A DNA stretch of 12,146 bases. Origin: JBMTVT01 sp049451635. GTDB taxonomy: Bacteria > Bacteroidota > Bacteroidia > Flavobacteriales > Flavobacteriaceae. The first letter of the stretch is position 1, and each line of letters opens with the position of its first letter. Of the stretch, positions 6,421 to 12,146 are shown one piece after another. The notes beneath the pieces are model-generated. The model was not told the origin of the DNA. It saw only the letters and a list, made by a program, of their open reading frames with translations, and made no database searches. The stretch covers positions 1-12,146 of the forward strand of contig JBMTVT010000064.1 of NCBI GenBank assembly GCA_049451635.1, given 5' to 3'. Both the position numbers and the translations under genes were made by a program.

Positions 6421-9400
6421 TGAGATATTTAACGTAACTACGCCGCAACCATCTTTGTCATTGACATAAATGGTGTAAAATCCAGGTCTTACATTACTAA
6501 ATTCAGGTTCATCTTGGTAAACAATAAAGTTAGAATTTTCTTCAACTAAGGCATACTCATAATTACCCTGACCAAGGTTTGTTGTGTTAATTGTTACCGT
6601 GTTTTCATTTTCAGTGAAATCAACCACTGTGACATCATCTTGAATAATGGTAGCAATTTCTGAAGCATTTACAAAAATATCACGTGTTCTAGAACATCCA
6701 GTACCATCAGTTTTTGTTAGTGTAACATGATAGGTGCCCGGTACTGAAACTGAGATAGTTGGTGTAGTATTTGGTAATAATTGATTCATAGCACTTCCAT
6801 CTAAACTCGTCCATCGCCATTCGTATGTAAGTGTTTCAATAACACTAGCCTCTATAGGGTCTAATTCAACGGTAAAAGTTGGGTCTGAAGTACATACAAT
6901 ATGTTCTGAGTCAATGTCAAATTCCGGTAACGGATTTACAATTAAATCTATGTTAGTATTTGCAAAACAATTTGTATTTATTGGGTTAATAACCTCTATA
7001 TTTATGGTTTGATTTGTTGAATTGAATGGATTTGGTAAAGTTGGGCTATTAGTAACAAGGTTGCCGTTTTCATCTACGTAATCAAAATAAATTTCCATAT
7101 TAGCTTGTGTGCCTATAATAGTTCCAGCAAAGGTAGAGGTATCAAAAGGATAATAGCCATCATCATCTATGTCACCGCTGTCTCCATCACAAACTTCTTG
7201 GGGAGTTACCACATTGGCAATAATAGGTTGCTCATCAACAATAAATTCTAAAGTAGTTTGGTCTTCACATGGGCCATCAGGATCTTGTGTAACATTATTG
7301 GTTACTGTTATGGTAATGGTTTGTGTTTCGGTTAAAAACGGGTTAGGTAGTGTATTGGAGGTGACTAGCGTTCCCGCAATATCAAAATAGTTGTATGTAA
7401 CTGTAACGTCGGTTAAAGATTGACCGTTAAGTATGGTAGCTTCAACATTAGACGTGTTAAAGGGATAAGAGATTTGTGTATCACTAATATCAAAATCACA
7501 TTGTCTATTCATTGTAACTGGATTTGCAACAGGAAGCGCTTCTACAATTAAAAGGTCTGTTAATTCTTGAAGCCCTAGGCAATTGTTCCCTAAATCACTT
7601 TTTACACGTACCCAAATACTTTGAGTATTTGGTGAATTAAAGTTTTGATGATTCGAAATATCTGGTATTTCATTGGTTTCCAACTCAGCATCCATTTGGC
7701 TTTCAAAAAAATGAACTGTGACGTTAAATGTTGAGAAAATAGTATTTGAAATAAAATCTCTAATGTTTGTAAAATCGAATGTAGCTACACCATCTCTTAA
7801 ATCTAACCCATCATCACATTGATAAATGGATGTTGGATTGTAAGTCCTTAATGCTGCACTTGAAGGTGATACCTTTAAAGTTAAGGGAACTTCTCTGTAG
7901 CAACCGTTAGGATTTTCAACTCTTATCCAAATGGTTTCGGGTGTAAACCCTGGAGCATCTTGATAGTTGTCAGGTGTGGAAATGGCATTGGTTGCATTTT
8001 GAGCATCAACCTGGGTAAGGTAATATGAAAAGGTTAAACCTTCGGCTAAATAGTTTGGATTAATTTCTTCTCTAATTAAATTCAATGTTAGATTAAAAAA
8101 GGCTTGTCCATCATTAGAGGCATCATCGCATTGTGAGTAAATATTTGGGTTGTTTACAACGGGTAAACTGTAAACTTCAAGGTTAAAATAGGTATCTGCA
8201 ATACAGATATTATTTAGGTTATTAGTCACTCTAACATAAATGGTTTGTGTATTGGGTATTGTGTTTACAAAAGATGTTGGCGTAGCTATTTGGTTGTTAT
8301 AACCTACATCAGTAAAATAAGTTAATGTAAAATTAGCGGCGCTTTGACCGTTTAAAATTTCAGTTTCTTTTTGGGTTAAATCAAACACTTTTAAACCGTC
8401 AGTGTCAGAGCCAACTGAAGTATCATCACATTCTTGAAGTGGTGTGACTGTTAATAAGGGGAACGGACTTTCGTAAACCTCTAAATTAAAGCTTGAAACA
8501 TCATAGCAAGTAGTATTGGTATCATTTTCTACACGTACATAAATGGTTGTGTTACCACTTTCAAAAGGACTTGATATTGGGTTGGTATTATTATTAGCAT
8601 CAACTTGGGATGTATGATAGCTTATTGTCATACCGGATACTGTATTTATAGTACTGTTTTGAGACGTTAAATCAAAAGACATGGTGCCATTGTTATCATC
8701 ATCACATAATAACATGTTAGGAGCAGTATTGGCAAGTGGTAAAAGAATTACTGTTAATTCTGCTGGGTTGGAATATAAACCACAACTATTTCCTGAGAGA
8801 TTTAAAAAAGCTCTAAACTCATAAGTATCAAATGATATAGGTGTATTTGAGATTGTTAAATTGGCGGTTTGCGATCCACTATAAATGGCATCATCAACTA
8901 TGGTAGTCCAATTAAGTCCTCCGTCTGTACTAACTTCCCATTGAATAGTGTTATAGGTTGAAGAAACTATGGTAAATGTAGATATGGATAGTTCGCAAGA
9001 TTCTAAGTCAGCTGGTTGGATAGTTATTATTATTGGAGCTGTGTTTAGATAATCACTGTTAGGAACGGTGTATCCATCAGAAGCATTTGTTACCAACCCG
9101 TTTGTATCTGTTGTAACAGGATTGTCACCAAGTAAATCGTCATTATTCCCATCAGAGAAGCTAGCTTCAATAACATCACTACAACCATCACCATCACTAT
9201 CTAAATCTATATAAGAGAATATTATGTCTGTATCAAAATCATTTGGTATGTAACCAATTAAATTACTGTCTGGAGCAGTTTCTGCAGCATCTGCCCAGCC
9301 ATTAACACCGTAGTTTGGACCATCTTCGATACCGTCTAAATCAGTATCAGATAGGGTACCTAATTGTCCTGATTCAATTAAATCATATATACCATCATTA

Positions 9401-11910
9401 TCACTATCCAAATCATAAATATCAACAACACCATCATTATCACTATCAATTGGTAATATGTTTATGTCGTAAATATCATCTAATCCATTTGTGTCTGTAT
9501 CAACTCTAGAGAGTGCTAATAATGTTCCTTGATTTTCAATAAAGTCCGGTATACCGTCATTATCACTGTCTAAATCCAATTCATCTTTTATTCCATCATT
9601 ATCATTATCATTTTTGAAGCAGGTAAGTGAGATATTGGCTTGGAAATTTGAGGTAACAGTGATGTTTTCAAGTCTATGAAGAAAGGAAACCCCATCAACC
9701 TGATTTGCAAAAAAAGCAAAAGGTGTTGTTCCAGAAGGAGAAGGGTTGTATTTAAAATGAATTTCTGAACCTGAAATTTGAGTGATACCTGTTTCAAAAA
9801 GGCCATCAAAATTAGAATCTACAAGCAGTCTGTTATCTGGGTCTACTAATGTAATATTTTTGCTAACAGGTAAAATTCTTACAATAAAATATTCACCAGC
9901 AACCGATGTATGTGTGTAACTGGTATCTTCAGATAATTTAACATTTACAGGTTCAGTGAAGGTCATGGAATAATCACCTTCAGCACTAGTAGCTGGTGCA
10001 ACACTGCTAGTGAAGGTTCCAACGGCATTACCAATAAGTGAAACATTACCTCCTGAACTACTTGTGGTTGTATAAGTTCCTGATGTGATTAAAGCATCTG
10101 TAGTGGTATCTTGAAATTCCAGAATTGGGTTATTTAGATCATTTAAATTAATTGTTACATCCCCTCTGGATTCTGTACAGTTTAAAATACCATCATTGTC
10201 ATTATCAATATCCAGATTATCAATAATGCCATCATTATCAATATCATCTGGACAAATACTTACCGGTACTTCAACAGATTCAAGTGTTTTACCTGTACAT
10301 AATATAGTGCCAATCAATTTGTATTGCGCTGGAATTGAAGGTATTATAGAGGTTGCATTTAAGGATCCAGGAACAGGTTGAAAACCAGAGCCACTTCCGT
10401 CATCAAAAAACCACTCATAGATATCAAAGTTTTGTGCGTTGGCTGCTTCTAGTGTTATGTTAGGAATACAATTGCCTAAGGAGGCAAATTGTGCATCGAA
10501 GTTTATTTCTGGATTTGTGGGGAATCCAGAGTAGAAACTTCCCGATGTAGCGTTACCATTTTGGTTAAAATAAGCCACATATAATTCGTCATTTCCTTGA
10601 ACAGAGATATTTCCACTCAATCCTGTAACTCTATAGGTGATATAATCACTTTTTCCATCTACAGCATTTGGACCAGTAGCTGAAAAACTTGATAATGGTA
10701 AATTGTTTATGGTGATTGATGCTCCTACTTTTGTAACAATAGAAACTCCTCCACTATAAAAAGTACTACCTATAAAGTCGATATTAGCAATATTATCTAT
10801 GTTGCCACGGGTTTCACAACTTAAAGGTGGTACAAAAAGCATCTCTTGGTTGGCTTCACTGTCTCCACCAATTCCTTGATAGGCAAATACATCTTCAGAA
10901 GTAGCTACGTACATATTGCCAGTAACAGGATTATATTCACTCCCTTCAATGAGGTAATATTCTCCTGCATTGATTGTTGCTACATTTGGCGTCCCATTAA
11001 TACTAATTGAAGTATTATTAGTATGTGCTACTATGAGTACGTTTTCCCAACCATTTTGTCCACCACCGCGAACAAAAATATATTCTCTTCCAACCTTTGA
11101 TATTCCAGCAATTTGATCAATACCGTAGTCCCTTGCGCTACCATTATGAAAACTTCCATTTGCAGAACCACAGTTTACAACGATTGGTTTATCTGAGGTT
11201 ACCAAACAACCAATTAAACCGTCCATTAAATTATTTACAAGAGGACCATTATCTAGAACATTTATAGCTACAACATAACTTTCACCTTCGTTTAAAACAA
11301 CATTAACAGGTGTTGTACCAGTATAATTCTGAATAATTAAGCCTGTAGGTAAATCACTAAAACTAACTTGAGTATTGTCTTCTGTTGCCATAACAGAAAC
11401 AAAGCTTAGATAATTACTTTGAGGATTAACACTGGTAAAAGTTCCAATTCTAAATGTTGTTTCTAATGCAGAAAGACCTTTACTAACCAAAGCCCCTGCC
11501 TGAGCACCAGAAGTAGCACCATTCATTCGTATAGACACATATACAGGGGCTTCTGCTTCAATAATATACCCTCTGTTTGATGTTACTACACTTGTTTGTG
11601 CAGATGGAATGAATAGTTGGTTGTCTCCACTGTCATTTCCTGTTATTGCAATTATAATTGGCGAGGCATTTGAAACCGTTCCAATAATATTTGAAGATAT
11701 TGGTTGTCCTAATTGTGTAATTACAAAAGGAACATTTTGGCTGGAAGGTGTTGATATGTATATGTATTGATCTTGAGGTAATGAACTGTTAGAATCTGCA
11801 TAGGTTAGAGGTGGTATATAATGCGTTTTGCTTAATTGAGAAAACCCAAAAAAAGTAATAAAAAATGTTATTATAAACAATACTCTTTTGTTAACTAAAA
11901 GTTTTCGCAT
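6154..11910 (-). CDS. Giant multidomain T9SS type B secreted surface protein
   Basis: A 1918-residue protein expected to cross the inner membrane by Sec, then the outer membrane by the type IX system, and stay cell-associated or be released. Residues 1-25 are a signal peptide (basic n-region, hydrophobic 10-22, FGFSQ). About 100-460 resembles the IgGFc-binding N-terminal domain (DYGIDQIAGISKVGREYIFV; QGIGGDSEANQEMLFVPPLS). About 468-552 is Ig/PKD-like with C481 and C538. Thrombospondin type 3 calcium-binding repeats lie at 554-579 and 767-916, separated by an unassigned beta-rich domain (582-765). About 957-1055 is Ig-like (WEVSTDGGLNW). Six modules of about 100 residues run 1062-1660, then a PKD-like domain (1665-1748), then the type B sorting domain (1831-1918). 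A role in adhesion or gliding is inferred from the class, not shown. No PorP/SprF-type partner gene lies downstream; uvrB does. No Shine-Dalgarno is seen. Confidence 0.92.
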   Translation of the reverse strand: MRKLLVNKRVLFIITFFITFFGFSQLSKTHYIPPLTYADSNSSLPQDQYIYISTPSSQNVPFVITQLGQPISSNIIGTVSNASPIIIAITGNDSGDNQLFIPSAQTSVVTSNRGYIIEAEAPVYVSIRMNGATSGAQAGALVSKGLSALETTFRIGTFTSVNPQSNYLSFVSVMATEDNTQVSFSDLPTGLIIQNYTGTTPVNVVLNEGESYVVAINVLDNGPLVNNLMDGLIGCLVTSDKPIVVNCGSANGSFHNGSARDYGIDQIAGISKVGREYIFVRGGGQNGWENVLIVAHTNNTSISINGTPNVATINAGEYYLIEGSEYNPVTGNMYVATSEDVFAYQGIGGDSEANQEMLFVPPLSCETRGNIDNIANIDFIGSTFYSGGVSIVTKVGASITINNLPLSSFSATGPNAVDGKSDYITYRVTGLSGNISVQGNDELYVAYFNQNGNATSGSFYSGFPTNPEINFDAQFASLGNCIPNITLEAANAQNFDIYEWFFDDGSGSGFQPVPGSLNATSIIPSIPAQYKLIGTILCTGKTLESVEVPVSICPDDIDNDGIIDNLDIDNDNDGILNCTESRGDVTINLNDLNNPILEFQDTTTDALITSGTYTTTSSSGGNVSLIGNAVGTFTSSVAPATSAEGDYSMTFTEPVNVKLSEDTSYTHTSVAGEYFIVRILPVSKNITLVDPDNRLLVDSNFDGLFETGITQISGSEIHFKYNPSPSGTTPFAFFANQVDGVSFLHRLENITVTSNFQANISLTCFKNDNDNDGIKDELDLDSDNDGIPDFIENQGTLLALSRVDTDTNGLDDIYDINILPIDSDNDGVVDIYDLDSDNDGIYDLIESGQLGTLSDTDLDGIEDGPNYGVNGWADAAETAPDSNLIGYIPNDFDTDIIFSYIDLDSDGDGCSDVIEASFSDGNNDDLLGDNPVTTDTNGLVTNASDGYTVPNSDYLNTAPIIITIQPADLESCELSISTFTIVSSTYNTIQWEVSTDGGLNWTTIVDDAIYSGSQTANLTISNTPISFDTYEFRAFLNLSGNSCGLYSNPAELTVILLPLANTAPNMLLCDDDNNGTMSFDLTSQNSTINTVSGMTISYHTSQVDANNNTNPISSPFESGNTTIYVRVENDTNTTCYDVSSFNLEVYESPFPLLTVTPLQECDDTSVGSDTDGLKVFDLTQKETEILNGQSAANFTLTYFTDVGYNNQIATPTSFVNTIPNTQTIYVRVTNNLNNICIADTYFNLEVYSLPVVNNPNIYSQCDDASNDGQAFFNLTLNLIREEINPNYLAEGLTFSYYLTQVDAQNATNAISTPDNYQDAPGFTPETIWIRVENPNGCYREVPLTLKVSPSSAALRTYNPTSIYQCDDGLDLRDGVATFDFTNIRDFISNTIFSTFNVTVHFFESQMDAELETNEIPDISNHQNFNSPNTQSIWVRVKSDLGNNCLGLQELTDLLIVEALPVANPVTMNRQCDFDISDTQISYPFNTSNVEATILNGQSLTDVTVTYNYFDIAGTLVTSNTLPNPFLTETQTITITVTNNVTQDPDGPCEDQTTLEFIVDEQPIIANVVTPQEVCDGDSGDIDDDGYYPFDTSTFAGTIIGTQANMEIYFDYVDENGNLVTNSPTLPNPFNSTNQTINIEVINPINTNCFANTNIDLIVNPLPEFDIDSEHIVCTSDPTFTVELDPIEASVIETLTYEWRWTSLDGSAMNQLLPNTTPTISVSVPGTYHVTLTKTDGTGCSRTRDIFVNASEIATIIQDDVTVVDFTENENTVTINTTNLGQGNYEYALVEENSNFIVYQDEPEFSNVRPGFYTIYVNDKDGCGVVTLNISVLGYMKFFTPNNDGFNDFWQIIGVSDSFQANSRILVFDRYGKLLKQISSLQDGWDGTFNGAPLPTDDYWFKLNLEDGREYSGHFTLKR
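6931..8727 (-). repeat. Six tandem ~100-residue cysteine-paired modules
   Basis: Each module opens with a Cys-Asp-rich loop and a FDLT-like strand, then an ILNGQS- or YxTQVDA-type segment, then a strand of the I-x-V/I-x-V type (IYVRVEN, IYVRVTN, IWIRVEN, IWVRVKS, ITITVTN, INIEVIN), a second cysteine, and a closing LEV/LIV strand. Opening cysteines are at 1069, 1161, 1261, 1365, 1471 and 1574; second cysteines at 1135, 1236, 1337, 1444, 1548 and 1648. The unit spacing is 92-106 residues and the intramodule Cys-Cys spacing is 66-79, fitting one disulfide per module in an exported protein. The copies have diverged strongly in sequence, so this is an old expansion and not a recent DNA duplication. 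Confidence 0.85.
9163..9612 (-). repeat. Second thrombospondin type 3 repeat block
   Basis: Residues 767-916 of the giant protein contain repeated acidic loops: DNDNDG, DLDSDNDG, DTDTNG, DSDNDG, DLDSDNDG, DTDLDG and DLDSDGDG. This is a calcium-stabilised linker of about 150 residues, interrupted by GPNYGVNGWADAAETAPDSN (864-883), which often accompanies such repeats in Flavobacteria. At DNA level, a 17-bp sequence CCATCATTATCACTATC occurs exactly at 9392-9408 and 9431-9447 (39-bp offset), with near copies around 9554-9570 and 9592-9608. Confidence 0.85.
9616..10167 (-). other. Unassigned beta-rich domain inserted between calcium-repeat blocks
   Basis: Residues 582-765 of the giant protein. 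It is rich in Thr, Ser, Val, Asn and Gly, with alternating strand-like segments, and has no motif that I recognise. It holds YSMTFTEPVNVKLSEDTSY (647-665), YFIVRILPVSKNITLVDPDN (674-693), an acidic VDSNFDGLFETG loop (697-708) that resembles a single calcium site, and FAFFANQVDGVSFLHRLENI (731-750). Its only cysteine near the boundary is C764. It sits precisely between two blocks of calcium repeats, suggesting an inserted, independently folded binding module. Confidence 0.5.
10174..10251 (-). repeat. First thrombospondin type 3 (Ca-binding) repeat block
   Basis: Residues 554-579 of the giant protein contain two D-x-D-x-D-G type loops (DIDNDG and NDNDG) typical of thrombospondin type 3 repeats, which wrap calcium ions and act as stiff linkers in secreted Bacteroidetes proteins. 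The DNA shows matching short CCATCATT-type repeats. Confidence 0.8.
10531..11613 (-). other. IgGFc-binding-like N-terminal region of the giant protein
   Basis: Roughly residues 100-460. It consists of beta-rich segments with the arrangement seen in the bacterial branch of the IgGFc-binding N-terminal family: a strand pair ending in VYVSIRMNG, a GLIGCLVTSDKPIVVNCGS segment (231-249), the DYGIDQIAGISKVGREYIFVRG core (261-282), an INGTPNVATINAGEYYLIEG strand set (304-323), and GIGGDSEANQEMLFVPPLSC near 346-365. Despite the family name, immunoglobulin binding should not be assumed in an environmental bacterium. Domain limits are approximate. Confidence 0.65.
11836..11910 (-). other. Signal peptide of the giant secreted protein
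   Basis: Residues 1-25: basic start MRKLLVNKR, hydrophobic VLFIITFFITFF, then the polar FGFSQ. Cleavage is most likely between S24 and Q25, as is common in Flavobacteria. No lipobox cysteine is present, so this is a signal peptidase I substrate and not a lipoprotein. Confidence 0.85.
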
Positions 11911-12111
11911 TATTAAAGATGTTTCTTGGTATATTAAACTAACTAATCACTAAAATATGCTAATTAAATATATTAGACTGAAAAAATACTTCAAGGTTTA
12001 TTCTTTTTAGATGAAAGCATAAAAAAGGTAATTTATAAGTATTTCAGAGAGAATTTTTAGATTTAAAAAGTATTTATCTTTTTTCTGATTGTCCGTTTAT
12101 TGTCATAATCC

Positions 12112-12130
12112 TGTAATGTTAGCAATTACA
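12112..12130. repeat. Small inverted repeat at the right edge
   Basis: TGTAAT (12112-12117) and ATTACA (12125-12130) form a 6-bp dyad with a 7-bp spacer, overlapping the putative ATG at 12116. The size suits a dimeric regulator site, but a dyad this short in AT-rich DNA can easily arise by chance. Confidence 0.25.
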
Positions 12131-12146
12131 AGCCTATCGAAAAGTT
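12116..12146 (+). CDS. Possible 5' end of an ABC-transporter ATP-binding protein
   Basis: An ATG at 12116 opens a frame running to the window edge and reading MLAITSLSKS. The pattern M-L-x-I-x-x-L-S-K-S closely resembles the first strand of ABC ATPases, where it is normally followed by YG before the Walker A loop. It would be divergent from the giant gene, with about 205 bp between. Only ten codons are visible, so the call rests on this short match. TATCTTTT (12075-12082) upstream misses the -7 consensus by one base. A minus-strand reading LFDRLVIANITGL then stop, covering the same bases, is the alternative. Confidence 0.35.
   Translation, partial: MLAITSLSKS

Noticed and set aside
7169..7390. 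73-residue plus-strand ORF inside the giant gene
   Set aside because: It is antisense to continuous, repeat-bearing coding sequence of the secreted protein and has no motif of its own.
9315..9509. His/Tyr-rich 64-residue plus-strand ORF
   Set aside because: It is the complement of the repetitive Asp-rich calcium-loop codons; the odd composition comes from those repeats.
9380..9620. Regularly spaced short repeats reminiscent of a CRISPR array
   Set aside because: The repeats are in frame with DxDxDG protein loops, vary in sequence and spacing, and have no unique spacers or cas genes.

Overview
The window looks like chromosomal DNA of a marine-type Bacteroidetes, most likely Flavobacteriaceae. 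The DNA is AT-rich. Start codons lack clear Shine-Dalgarno sequences, and two intergenic regions carry the Bacteroidetes -7 promoter motif TAnnTTTG. The largest gene encodes a giant secreted protein ending in the type IX secretion (T9SS) type B / gliding-motility-associated C-terminal domain, which is confined to this phylum.

Layout, left to right. (1) The left edge holds the tail of a degraded IS3-type transposase (+), closed by a strong hairpin. (2) lysA (-), diaminopimelate decarboxylase, is divergent from (3) sucC (+), succinyl-CoA synthetase beta subunit; their start region holds two candidate -7 boxes. (4) A small single-domain DUF1456 (YehS-like) gene (-) is convergent with sucC and shares a hairpin terminator with it. 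(5) An intergenic stretch of 340-370 bp contains nested inverted repeats. (6) A small TerB-like all-helical gene (+) is convergent with (7) uvrB (-), again with a shared hairpin over the minus-strand stop codon. (8) A 1918-residue secreted protein (-) lies 88 bp upstream of uvrB on the same strand. It has a signal peptide, an IgGFc-binding-like N-terminal region, thrombospondin type 3 calcium-binding repeats split by an unassigned beta-rich domain, Ig/PKD-like domains, six tandem cysteine-paired modules of about 100 residues, and the T9SS type B sorting domain. (9) The last 31 bases may be the start of a divergent ABC-transporter ATPase gene.

The genes do not form one pathway. lysA (lysine synthesis), sucC (TCA cycle) and uvrB (excision repair) are housekeeping genes in mostly single-gene transcription units. 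The accessory material is the IS remnant and the giant surface protein. I found no CRISPR array, tRNA, rRNA, riboswitch, phage genes or defence system, and nothing that I can support as a new multi-gene system. The most novel-looking material is inside the giant protein and in the structured intergenic DNA before the TerB-like gene.
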